A stretch of 7,892 nucleotides of DNA, from NCBI GenBank assembly GCA_903930805.1, contig CAIYZZ010000027.1:1-7892 (forward strand), written 5' to 3'. A program made the position numbers and the translations under genes. Of this stretch, positions 1 to 6,121 are shown piece by piece. Source of the DNA: an uncultured Rhodocyclaceae bacterium. Lineage in GTDB: Bacteria; Pseudomonadota; Gammaproteobacteria; Burkholderiales; Rhodocyclaceae. The notes under the pieces were generated by a model, which did no database searches, was not told the DNA's origin, and saw only the letters and a program-made list of their open reading frames with translations. Within the stretch, counting starts at the first letter, position 1, and every line of letters starts with the position of its first letter.

Positions 1-500
1 ATGTCATGGAATTCATCTGCGACTACCTGCGCATGATGGTCGGCGGCAACCTCAATGCCTTCGAGATCGAGAACCTGATGGACATAGAAATCGAGACGCA
101 TCACGCCGAAGTCCATTTTCCTGCGCACATGGTCCAAACCATGGCCGGTGCTATTCCCGCGTTTGGTATTGTGGTGGCGGTGATGGGGGTGGTTAACGTA
201 ATGGGTTCGGTGGGATCGCCCCCTGCCGTGCTGGGCAAGATGATTGGCGGTGCGCTGGTCGGCACCTTCCTCGGCATTCTGGCTGCCTATGGTTTTGTCG
301 AGCCGATCGCCAACCAGTTGAACCAGAAGGTTGACGAGGGCAGCAAGATCTACCAGTGCATCAAGGTGGTGCTGCTCTCCAGCATGAACGGTTACGCGCC
401 GCAGGTCGCTGTCGAGTTCGGTCGCAAGGTGCTCTACTCCGGTGACCGTCCGACCTTCATCGAGCTTGAAGAGGACTTAAAAGCGCGTAAAGGTAAGTGA
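1..500 (+). CDS. motA: MotA, flagellar stator proton-channel subunit (3' part only)
   Basis: This is the C-terminal part of MotA, the four-helix inner-membrane protein that with MotB forms the ion-conducting stator of the flagellar motor. The frame is open from base 3 to the TGA at 498-500; the gene begins left of the window, so the first ATG at 6 is internal. Counting from that Met, IPAFGIV (50-56) and VEPIA (98-102) carry prolines P51 and P100. They match the two functional prolines of E. coli MotA, P173 and P222, with the same 49-residue spacing. Two hydrophobic stretches at about 46-67 and 79-99 are TM3 and TM4. The stretches NAFEIENLMD and ENAH-like acidic segment before TM3, NGYAPQVAVEFGRK and FIELEE near the end are family hallmarks. 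The cytoplasmic loop with the charged residues that contact FliG lies upstream, out of view. motB follows after 49 nt, the usual partner order. Identity is certain; only the length is unknown. Confidence 0.97.
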   Translation, partial: VMEFICDYLRMMVGGNLNAFEIENLMDIEIETHHAEVHFPAHMVQTMAGAIPAFGIVVAVMGVVNVMGSVGSPPAVLGKMIGGALVGTFLGILAAYGFVEPIANQLNQKVDEGSKIYQCIKVVLLSSMNGYAPQVAVEFGRKVLYSGDRPTFIELEEDLKARKGK

Positions 501-512
501 GGACAAGTAACC

Positions 513-537
513 TGCCGTCCCGCCAGCGCCGACTTTT
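513..537 (+). repeat. 25-nt direct repeat, copy A (motA-motB gap)
   Basis: These 25 bases are identical and in the same orientation to 3686-3710 inside cheA. The match ends sharply on both sides (c versus a before it, g versus t after it). The copy lies in the non-coding gap between motA and motB. Its codon phase is the same as the motB frame, so read in that phase it spells AVPPAPTF, as it does in CheA. There is no start codon between the in-frame stop TAA at 508-510 and the motB ATG, so translation of this copy is not expected. A chance exact match of this length in 8 kb is essentially excluded. Confidence 0.95.
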
Positions 538-549
538 GCCAGAAAACCC

Positions 550-1524
550 ATGAGCGACGACAGCCAACAGCCAATCGTAGTCAAGAAGATCAAGAAGGCC
601 GGCGCTGCGGGCCACGGTGGTGCGTGGAAGATCGCCTATGCTGACTTCGTGACGGCGATGATGGCATTCTTCCTGCTGATGTGGTTGCTCGGTTCGACCG
701 CGAAGGGTGATCTCAAGGGCATCGCCGATTTTTTCCAGACACCGCTGCTGGTGGCCATGGCGGGGGGCTCGGGTTCCGGTGATTCCTCATCGGTGATCCA
801 GGGTGGGGGTGAAGATCTGACGCGCGCCCACGGCCAGGTCAAGAAAGGCGATATCGAGGCACCCAAGAAGACGATCAACCTGCAGGCGCTCAAGGCCGAT
901 TTCGAGAAAAAGGAAAAGGAGCGCCTGATGGGCCTGAAGAGCGACATCGAGGCGATGATCGAAGCCAGCCCTACCCTCAAGCAATTCAAGAAACAGCTGT
1001 TGCTCGATATTACCAGCGAAGGGCTACGCATTCAGATCGTCGATGAGCAGAACCGGCCGATGTTCGATTCAGCGAGTTCTGAACTCAAGCCCTACACCAA
1101 GCTGATCCTACGCGAAATCGGCCCGATGCTGAACAAAGTGGAAAATCGCATCTCCTTGTCCGGCCACACGGATGCGACGCCCTATGCCGGCGGCGATCGT
1201 GGCTTCGGTAACTGGGAGTTGTCGACTAATCGCTCCAACGCATCGCGTCGCGAGATGGTCGCCGGCGGTCTGGATGGTTCCAAGGTCATGCGCGTGACCG
1301 GCTTCGCCTCGACCGTGCTGTTTGACAAGACGCAGCCGCAAAGCCCGATCAACCGTCGCATCAGCATCATTGTGTTGAACAAGCGCACCGAGGAGGCCAT
1401 TCTCGATGATGGCAAGGAAGAGAAAGTCGCCGAAGTAACAGATGCTCAGCAACTGGACGCGCGGGGCGTGTTGCCGCCCGCCGCTGTTCCAGCGGCTGCA
1501 CCCGCCGTGCCCGTTGCCCGCTAG
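550..1524 (+). CDS. motB: MotB, peptidoglycan-anchored flagellar stator subunit
   Basis: MotB binds MotA and anchors the stator to the cell wall. The 324-aa product has a Lys-rich cytoplasmic N-terminus (VVKKIKK, 10-16), one membrane helix at about 29-48 with AYADFVTAMMAFF, and a periplasmic C-terminal OmpA-like domain at about 155-278. Asp32 is at exactly the E. coli position of the ion-carrying aspartate, which supports the ATG at 550. The segment at about 53-67 sits where the plug helix that closes the channel is found in the family. Peptidoglycan-binding signatures are GHTD (205-208), NWELS (221-225) and NRR (268-270). The tail after 300 is rich in Ala and Pro and probably disordered. No Shine-Dalgarno sequence lies just before the ATG; the nearest is GAGGA at 499-503, 46 nt upstream, with the 25-nt repeat in between. 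The Asp32/FVTAMM style suggests a proton-type stator, but the coupling ion cannot be proved from sequence. Confidence 0.97.
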   Translation: MSDDSQQPIVVKKIKKAGAAGHGGAWKIAYADFVTAMMAFFLLMWLLGSTAKGDLKGIADFFQTPLLVAMAGGSGSGDSSSVIQGGGEDLTRAHGQVKKGDIEAPKKTINLQALKADFEKKEKERLMGLKSDIEAMIEASPTLKQFKKQLLLDITSEGLRIQIVDEQNRPMFDSASSELKPYTKLILREIGPMLNKVENRISLSGHTDATPYAGGDRGFGNWELSTNRSNASRREMVAGGLDGSKVMRVTGFASTVLFDKTQPQSPINRRISIIVLNKRTEEAILDDGKEEKVAEVTDAQQLDARGVLPPAAVPAAAPAVPVAR

Positions 1525-1609
1525 GCAAAATTGGGGTGCTCTTGACTGCGGACTTTGGTATTAGAATTGCCCGGTTGTCGCTATCCCGCCCATAACAACT
1601 TCTAGAACA

Positions 1610-2818
1610 ATGCGATTTTTTGATAAAACATTCTGGTACGGCTTGATCCTTACCCTTGTCGTGGCGGTGGTGTTCTATCTTGCGACCCCTGCGGCAGGTA
1701 TTGCCCCGGCTGTCACCTTCATCCTTCTGGCGCTCGGTTGGCGCGGCGTCGCCCTGCTGTTCGGCGGCAAACCGGCCGATCAGTCGGCTGATTACGGCGA
1801 TGAAGAGCGGGTCCTCATGGAGGAATTCCGCAATCTGTTGCGCGAGGCCGCCTCTCAGTTTTCCATCCAGTTCGACGCCGCACGTGGCGAGATCGGCCGA
1901 GTGCAAAGTTTGCTGAAAGATGCCATCGAAGACCTCACCCACAGTTTTCAGGGCATGCACGCCCAGACCGAAGAGCAACGCCAACTAACCGTTTCCGTGA
2001 CGGCCGGCTCCGCTGATGGTGAATCAGAGATCAATTTCAACGAGTTTGTGCGCGATACCTCCAACGTCATGCAGCAGGTGGTCGATAGTGTGGTCGGCAA
2101 CAGCAAGCTGGGCATGGAACTGGTCGAGTTGACCGACAGCATTGCCAAGCATGCCCAGGATGTTCAGGGCATCCTGTCCGAAATTGGCTCCATCGCCAAG
2201 CAGACCAACCTGCTGGCGCTGAATGCCGCCATCGAGGCGGCGCGCGCCGGCGAGGCCGGTCGGGGGTTTGCCGTGGTGGCCGACGAAGTGCGCGATCTAT
2301 CCGCCCGCACCACGCAGTTCTCGCAGCAGATCAACAAGCTCATGCAAAGCATGCAGGTGTCGGTGAAGCAAACTGAGACTGCCATCCAGGGCATGGCCAG
2401 CCAAGACATGACTTTCGCTCTCGAATCCAAGCAACAGGTCGAAAGCATCATCCACACCATGGAACGGCAGAACATCGGGCGCATCCAGGCCATCGGCGCC
2501 CTCGGCGGTAGCGCTGTCGCTGTCGAGAATCTGGTTGGCAAGGCCATCACCGCACTGCAGTTTCAGGACATGGTGTCTCAACTCCTGTCACACATCGCCC
2601 GCCGTGTCGATGCGCTTGACGCGGTGATGCGCCAGCTCAATACCCTTGGTTCGACACTTGACCGCGAAGCCGCCAGCGCGGATGCCCGTGGTGCCATCGC
2701 CTCGTTGCGTGAAGAGCAGGGCAAGATTACCGCTGCCCTCAGAGGTATCGAAGCACAAACCATCAACAATCCGGTCGACCAAAAGGCAATGACCCAAGGC
2801 GACATCGAACTCTTCTGA
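1610..2818 (+). CDS. Sensorless membrane-anchored chemoreceptor-like protein with CheZ-like C-terminus
   Basis: The 402-aa product starts with two closely spaced membrane helices (about 8-27 and 31-51) and so has almost no periplasmic part and no ligand-binding domain. No HAMP domain is seen. A long helical region from about 65 to 350 follows. Its centre is the conserved chemoreceptor hairpin tip, with [13 protein letters not shown] at 195-207, then [20 protein letters not shown] at 209-228; this tip binds CheW and CheA in the family. Near the far end of the returning helix, [12 protein letters not shown] (315-326) places D320 and Q324 in a DxxxQ arrangement like the catalytic D143/Q147 helix of the CheY-P phosphatase CheZ. 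The protein ends GDIELF, acidic and hydrophobic with a terminal Phe, like the CheY-binding tail of CheZ. It lacks a classical NWETF receptor tail. The ATG at 1610 has no clear ribosome binding site but is needed to include the membrane helices. cheY starts 16 nt after its stop. Chemoreceptor identity is solid; phosphatase activity is inference. Confidence 0.88.
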   Translation: MRFFDKTFWYGLILTLVVAVVFYLATPAAGIAPAVTFILLALGWRGVALLFGGKPADQSADYGDEERVLMEEFRNLLREAASQFSIQFDAARGEIGRVQSLLKDAIEDLTHSFQGMHAQTEEQRQLTVSVTAGSADGESEINFNEFVRDTSNVMQQVVDSVVGNSKLGMELVELTDSIAKHAQDVQGILSEIGSIAKQTNLLALNAAIEAARAGEAGRGFAVVADEVRDLSARTTQFSQQINKLMQSMQVSVKQTETAIQGMASQDMTFALESKQQVESIIHTMERQNIGRIQAIGALGGSAVAVENLVGKAITALQFQDMVSQLLSHIARRVDALDAVMRQLNTLGSTLDREAASADARGAIASLREEQGKITAALRGIEAQTINNPVDQKAMTQGDIELF

Positions 2819-2822
2819 ACAC

Positions 2823-2827
2823 AGGAG
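2823..2827 (+). promoter_or_regulatory. Ribosome binding site of cheY
   Basis: AGGAG is followed by a 7-nt spacer before the ATG at 2835. This is a strong Shine-Dalgarno sequence that fixes the cheY start and suggests translation in its own right rather than by coupling to the gene upstream. Confidence 0.85.
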
Positions 2828-2834
2828 CTACAAC

Positions 2835-3200
2835 ATGGCTAAATCCATCCTTGCGGTCGACGATTCCGCCTCCATTCGTCAGATGGTGGGCTTCACCCTC
2901 AAAAGCTCCGGCTACGAGGTAGTCGAGGCGGTGGATGGCATGGATGGCCTCGAAAAGGCGAAGGGCAAAACCTTCAACCTCATTCTCACCGACCAGAACA
3001 TGCCACGCATGGATGGCCTGACGCTGATCAAGAATCTGCGTGCTATGCCGCAGTACAAGACCGTGCCGATCCTCATGCTAACCACCGAGTCGTCCGATGC
3101 GATGAAGCAGCAGGGCAAAGCGGCGGGTGCCACCGGTTGGCTGGTCAAACCCTTCGATCCGCAAAAGCTTGTCGAGGTCGTGAAGAAAGTCATCGGCTAA
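2835..3200 (+). CDS. cheY: CheY, chemotaxis response regulator
   Basis: This is a single-domain receiver of 121 aa with no output domain, the normal size of CheY. It accepts phosphate from CheA and then binds the flagellar switch to change rotation. All catalytic positions are present: acidic pair D9-D10, phospho-acceptor D53 in LTDQNMP, T83 in MLTTES, and K105 in VKPF. W102 takes the place of the switch aromatic residue (Tyr106 in E. coli CheY). The gene lies between the small chemoreceptor-like gene and cheA, 16 nt after the former and 42 nt before the latter, consistent with one transcript. Proximity to cheA and to a CheZ-like protein supports a role in the main swimming pathway. A paralogous CheY elsewhere in the genome, for example beside cheZ, is possible, so the number of this copy in any series is not known. 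Confidence 0.97.
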   Translation: MAKSILAVDDSASIRQMVGFTLKSSGYEVVEAVDGMDGLEKAKGKTFNLILTDQNMPRMDGLTLIKNLRAMPQYKTVPILMLTTESSDAMKQQGKAAGATGWLVKPFDPQKLVEVVKKVIG

Positions 3201-3233
3201 GTGCCGTTCCGCCGTTTCTGCTGATTTTTTCAC

Positions 3234-3238
3234 GGAGG
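3234..3238 (+). promoter_or_regulatory. Ribosome binding site of cheA
   Basis: GGAGG, extended to GGAGGTG at 3234-3240, lies just before the ATG at 3243. The 4-nt spacer from GGAGG is short but workable, and the next in-frame ATG at 3255 (Met5) would be too far away at 16 nt. This supports 3243 as the start. Confidence 0.8.
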
Positions 3239-3242
3239 TGCC

Positions 3243-5528
3243 ATGTCCATCGACATGAGCCAGTTCTACCAGGTTTTCTTCGAAGAGACCGGGGAGCATC
3301 TGGCCAGTATGGAAAACCTGCTGCTCACCCTGGACATCAATGCGCCCGATGCCGAGCAACTCAATGCGATCTTTCGCGCGGCGCACTCGATCAAGGGATC
3401 GAGCGGCACCTTCGGCTTTACCGATCTGGCCGATGTCACGCACATCCTGGAAAACCTGCTCGACCGCATCCGCAAGGGCGAACTCAGTCTGCGCGAGGAC
3501 ATGATCGACGCTTTCCTCGATGCCGGCGATGTCTTGAAGAGTATGTTGGCCGCACACAAGGGTGATGGCGAGGCCGATGTCGAGATGGCTGCGGCGATCT
3601 GCCAGCGGCTGCGGCGGCTAACTGAAGACAGCGACACGGCGGGCGCGGCAGATGCCGTCCCCATCAACGCGGCGGTTCCGGCTGATGCCGTCCCGCCAGC
3701 GCCGACTTTTTCGGCCGTTGCCGAAACTGGCCTTGACCTCTTCTTCGTGCTTGATGGCGATGCCGATGCTGCCGAAAAGGCGCTGGATAATCTGGTCGCC
3801 GAATTGGCTGAACAGGCTGGCGTACAAACGGTTCGCATTGCCGGGCGCGCTGCGACTGCCGAACACTCGTGGCACCTGCAAGTGATTGGTAACCCTGATG
3901 CCGAAACCCTGCGCGACTTGCTCGAATTCGTTGCGAAGAACGACAGCATCCGCATTGCGCCGCTGGGTGAATCCGCCGCTGCAACGCTTGGCGATTCGCC
4001 CGATGGCACCTACGGTTTCTTCGGTGATGAACCGACCGGTGTTGCCCCGGTTGAAGATGACAGTTACGGCTTTTTCGAACCTTTACCGGAAGCCGTGGCG
4101 GCGCCTGAAGCAGCGGCAGATGATGCCTATGGTTTTTTCGAGCCCCTGCCTGCCACCGACACGCCAGGCGAGTCCGCAGCGCTGGCCGATTCACCCGATG
4201 GTGCTTATGGTTTCCTGGTCAAGACCTTGCCGGGGGCAGCCGTATCGTCCGCCTCTCCCGCCGTGCCAGAAAAGCCGGCTGAAAAGCCGGTCGCCGAGCC
4301 TGAGCCGAAGCGCGTCGCTCCCACCGCCACGAAGCCGGCTCCCGCCGGGGACACCACCATCCGTGTCGGCGTGGATAAGGTCGACCAACTCATCAACCTC
4401 GTCGGCGAACTCGTCATCACCCAGGCCATGCTGGCACAGTCAGCTTCCCAGGTTGATCCGGTCGAGTTCGAGCGTCTGCACAACGGGCTGATCCAACTCG
4501 AGCGCAACACACGCGACATGCAAGAATCGGTGATGTCGATCCGCATGCTGCCGATCTCGGTGGTGTTCTCGCGCTTCCCGCGTGTTGTACGCGATGTTTC
4601 GCAAAAGCTGGGCAAGCAGGTTGAACTCAAGCTCCTGGGCGAGCACACCGAACTCGACAAGGGACTGATCGAACGCATTTCAGATCCGCTGACGCATCTG
4701 GTGAGGAACAGTCTGGATCATGGTATCGAGTCACCCGAGGTACGGGCCGAGAAGGGCAAACCGCCGGTCGGCACCATCACGCTGTCTGCTTATCATCAGA
4801 GTGGCAATGTCGTCATCGAAGTCGGCGACGACGGCGCGGGCCTGCCCCGCCAGAAGATTCTTGCCAAGGCCAAGGAAAAGGGCCTCAGCGTGCATGACCA
4901 GATGAGCGACCAGGAAGTCTTCGCCCTCATCTTCGAAGCCGGGTTTTCTACTGCCGACCAGATTACCGAAGTCTCCGGACGTGGCGTCGGTATGGATGTC
5001 GTCAAGCGCAACATCACCGCTATGGGCGGCCGGGTCGAAATCAGTTCGATGCTCGGCGTCGGTACGCGCATGACCGTGCGTCTGCCGCTCACCCTGGCCA
5101 TCCTCGATGGCATGTCGGTGGCGGTGGGCAACGAAATCTACATTATCCCGCTCGGCTATGTCATTGAAAGCTTGCAGGCCGAACCCGGCATGATGAAAAG
5201 CGTCTCGGGCGTCGAGCGTCTCATCCAGGTGCGCGGCGAATACCTGCCGGTGGTGCCCCTCTACGAGATCTTCCGCGTCCCCGGCGCCATCACCGCGTTC
5301 GAAGATGGCATCATGATCATCCTTGAGTCTGACGGCACGAAGGTTGCGCTCTTTGTCGATGCCATGGTTGGCCAGCACCAGGTCGTTATCAAGAGTCTTG
5401 AATCAAATTATCGCAAGGTGGCCGGTGTTTCCGGTGCCACCATCATGGGCGACGGTCGTGTCGCCCTGATTCTCGATGTCTCGATGCTCGTCGGCATGGC
5501 TCGGCATGCGTTGCCGGTCGCTGCTTGA
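3243..5528 (+). CDS. cheA: CheA, chemotaxis histidine kinase
   Basis: CheA autophosphorylates in response to receptors and passes phosphate to CheY and CheB. At 761 aa it is about 100 residues longer than E. coli CheA (654 aa); the extra length is in the linker. Domains in order: P1 Hpt at about 1-110 with phospho-acceptor H48 in RAAHSIKG; a small alpha/beta P2-like domain at about 158-243; a low-complexity Ala/Pro/Glu linker at about 250-368 holding four YGFF-type repeats; P3 dimerisation helices from about 372; P4 ATP-binding kinase domain at about 440-620; P5 CheW-like domain from about 622 to the end. The kinase boxes are intact: N box [10 protein letters not shown] (485-494, N489), G1 box GDDGAGLP (528-535), F box FEAGFS (564-569), G2 box GRGVGMD (579-585). 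The G1 box has Pro where Asp is common. The stop at 5526-5528 is followed by cheW after 23 nt. Confidence 0.98.
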   Translation: MSIDMSQFYQVFFEETGEHLASMENLLLTLDINAPDAEQLNAIFRAAHSIKGSSGTFGFTDLADVTHILENLLDRIRKGELSLREDMIDAFLDAGDVLKSMLAAHKGDGEADVEMAAAICQRLRRLTEDSDTAGAADAVPINAAVPADAVPPAPTFSAVAETGLDLFFVLDGDADAAEKALDNLVAELAEQAGVQTVRIAGRAATAEHSWHLQVIGNPDAETLRDLLEFVAKNDSIRIAPLGESAAATLGDSPDGTYGFFGDEPTGVAPVEDDSYGFFEPLPEAVAAPEAAADDAYGFFEPLPATDTPGESAALADSPDGAYGFLVKTLPGAAVSSASPAVPEKPAEKPVAEPEPKRVAPTATKPAPAGDTTIRVGVDKVDQLINLVGELVITQAMLAQSASQVDPVEFERLHNGLIQLERNTRDMQESVMSIRMLPISVVFSRFPRVVRDVSQKLGKQVELKLLGEHTELDKGLIERISDPLTHLVRNSLDHGIESPEVRAEKGKPPVGTITLSAYHQSGNVVIEVGDDGAGLPRQKILAKAKEKGLSVHDQMSDQEVFALIFEAGFSTADQITEVSGRGVGMDVVKRNITAMGGRVEISSMLGVGTRMTVRLPLTLAILDGMSVAVGNEIYIIPLGYVIESLQAEPGMMKSVSGVERLIQVRGEYLPVVPLYEIFRVPGAITAFEDGIMIILESDGTKVALFVDAMVGQHQVVIKSLESNYRKVAGVSGATIMGDGRVALILDVSMLVGMARHALPVAA
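3686..3710 (+). repeat. 25-nt direct repeat, copy B (inside cheA)
   Basis: This segment is identical to 513-537. Here it is coding and specifies AVPPAPTF (CheA residues 149-156), at the junction between the linker after P1 and the P2-like domain. Its left part, gatgccgtccc (3684-3694), also occurs 32 nt earlier at 3652-3662, giving the doubled peptide ADAVP. The cheA copy is fully explained by a normal protein linker, so it is the more likely source and the motA-motB copy the more likely derivative. Confidence 0.95.
3993..4217 (+). repeat. Four-copy YGFF peptide repeat in the CheA linker
   Basis: Within cheA, residues 251-325 hold four related units with Tyr at 257, 275, 296 and 322: [31 protein letters not shown] and SPDGAYGFL. 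The middle two share the suffix EPLP; the outer two share the prefix DSPDG. Spacings are 18, 21 and 26 residues. The sequence between them is variable and rich in Ala, Pro and Glu. Codons differ among units (for example tac ggt ttc ttc, tac ggc ttt ttc, tat ggt ttt ttc), so the peptide is kept while the DNA has drifted. That argues for selection on the motif rather than a fresh DNA duplication. Confidence 0.85.
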
Positions 5529-5538
5529 AACACGCTAA

Positions 5539-5544
5539 AGGAGG
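5539..5544 (+). promoter_or_regulatory. Ribosome binding site of cheW
   Basis: AGGAGG, a full-strength Shine-Dalgarno sequence, has a 7-nt spacer to the ATG at 5552. It decides the cheW start against an in-frame TTG at 5525, which overlaps the end of cheA and has no such site. Confidence 0.9.
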
Positions 5545-5551
5545 AACCTCC

Positions 5552-6064
5552 ATGCTTCAGGAATCCACACAAAAAAGCTCCCAGGCAGCAGGTGATGAAG
5601 GTGGCTACGCCCAGGAATATCTCACCTTTACGCTCGGCCCTGAGGAATACGCCATCGATATTCTCAAGGTGCAGGAGATTCGCGGCTACGAGCAGCCCAC
5701 CACCATCGCCAACGCACCGGCCTTCATCAAGGGGGTGATCAATCTGCGTGGCATCATCGTGCCCATCGTCGACATGCGTATCAAGTTTGGCGTCGGCAAG
5801 GCCGATTACACGCCCTTTACCGTGGTCATCATCCTCTCGCTCGGTCACCGTGTCGTCGGCATCGTCGTCGATGGCGTGTCGGACGTCACCAGCCTGCGCG
5901 CCGATCAGGTGCGCCCCGCGCCCGAGTTCGCTGCCACTGTCGACACCCGCTACATCAATGGCCTCGGCACCTTGGGCGACCGCATGCTGATCGTCGTCGA
6001 TATCGAAAAGCTGATGCTCTCAAGCGAGATGGCACTGGTCGACCAGGCTGTCGAAGCCGCCTGA
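5552..6064 (+). CDS. cheW: CheW, receptor-kinase coupling protein
   Basis: CheW links chemoreceptor tips to the P5 domain of CheA and builds the signalling array. The 170-aa product begins with a polar, probably flexible segment (1-20) and then has one CheW domain at about 21-155. Family hallmarks are [15 protein letters not shown] (32-46), the [16 protein letters not shown] segment (61-76) with R66 at the array-contact arginine position, VVDGVSDV (106-112), and [20 protein letters not shown] (134-153). An in-frame TTG nine codons upstream could extend it, but the strong AGGAGG at 5539-5544 points to the ATG at 5552. The gene follows cheA by 23 nt, so the pair is surely cotranscribed. Its length is normal for CheW and nothing is missing. 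The next gene starts 57 nt after the stop. Confidence 0.97.
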   Translation: MLQESTQKSSQAAGDEGGYAQEYLTFTLGPEEYAIDILKVQEIRGYEQPTTIANAPAFIKGVINLRGIIVPIVDMRIKFGVGKADYTPFTVVIILSLGHRVVGIVVDGVSDVTSLRADQVRPAPEFAATVDTRYINGLGTLGDRMLIVVDIEKLMLSSEMALVDQAVEAA

Positions 6065-6121
6065 CCGGCTTGCAGTCTTCACCGCAATTGACAATAAGCT
6101 GAATTCTAAGAAAGCAACATC

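Noticed and set aside
1542..1595. Promoter-like pieces in the motB-receptor gap: ttgact (1542-1547), tagaat (1562-1567) and a FliA -10-like gcccataa (1588-1595).
   Set aside because: The first two are only 14 nt apart, too close for a sigma-70 pair. The FliA-like -10 matches 7 of 8 bases but has no matching -35 at the right distance and would leave a leader of under 10 nt.
1367..1984. Minus-strand open reading frame of 205 codons spanning the motB end, the gap and the start of the small receptor gene.
   Set aside because: It overlaps two well-supported genes, has no recognisable domain, and its composition is that of an antisense shadow.
3194..3230. Possible terminator after cheY: inverted repeat cggc/gccg (3194-3197 and 3203-3206) and a run of six T at 3225-3230.
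   Set aside because: The stem is only 4 bp and the T run is 18 nt beyond it. cheA has a strong ribosome binding site right after, so readthrough is expected.
3585..3587. Internal in-frame ATG in cheA (Met115) as a possible start of a short CheA form lacking His48, as known in E. coli.
   Set aside because: Only a weak gcgagg at 3568-3573 with an 11-nt spacer precedes it; not enough to call a second start.
3266..4009. Minus-strand open reading frame of 247 codons opposite the CheA P1 and P2 region.
   Set aside because: Ser/Ala/Arg-rich product with no domain, lying wholly within a certain cheA coding region.
4275..4290. 6-bp stem with a GAAA tetraloop (ccggct, gaaa, agccgg) inside cheA.
   Set aside because: It is the by-product of the doubled EKP-type peptide in the linker, has no T run, and sits within coding sequence. 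No reason to see it as a terminator or RNA element.
5525..5551. TTG at 5525 as the start of cheW, overlapping the cheA stop.
   Set aside because: It has no ribosome binding site, adds nine residues not typical of CheW, and the strong AGGAGG at 5539-5544 fits the ATG at 5552.
6088..6093. Perfect sigma-70 -35 hexamer ttgaca before the large receptor gene.
   Set aside because: No acceptable -10 hexamer lies 15-19 nt downstream (the sequence there is gaaagcaac-like, running into the ATG).
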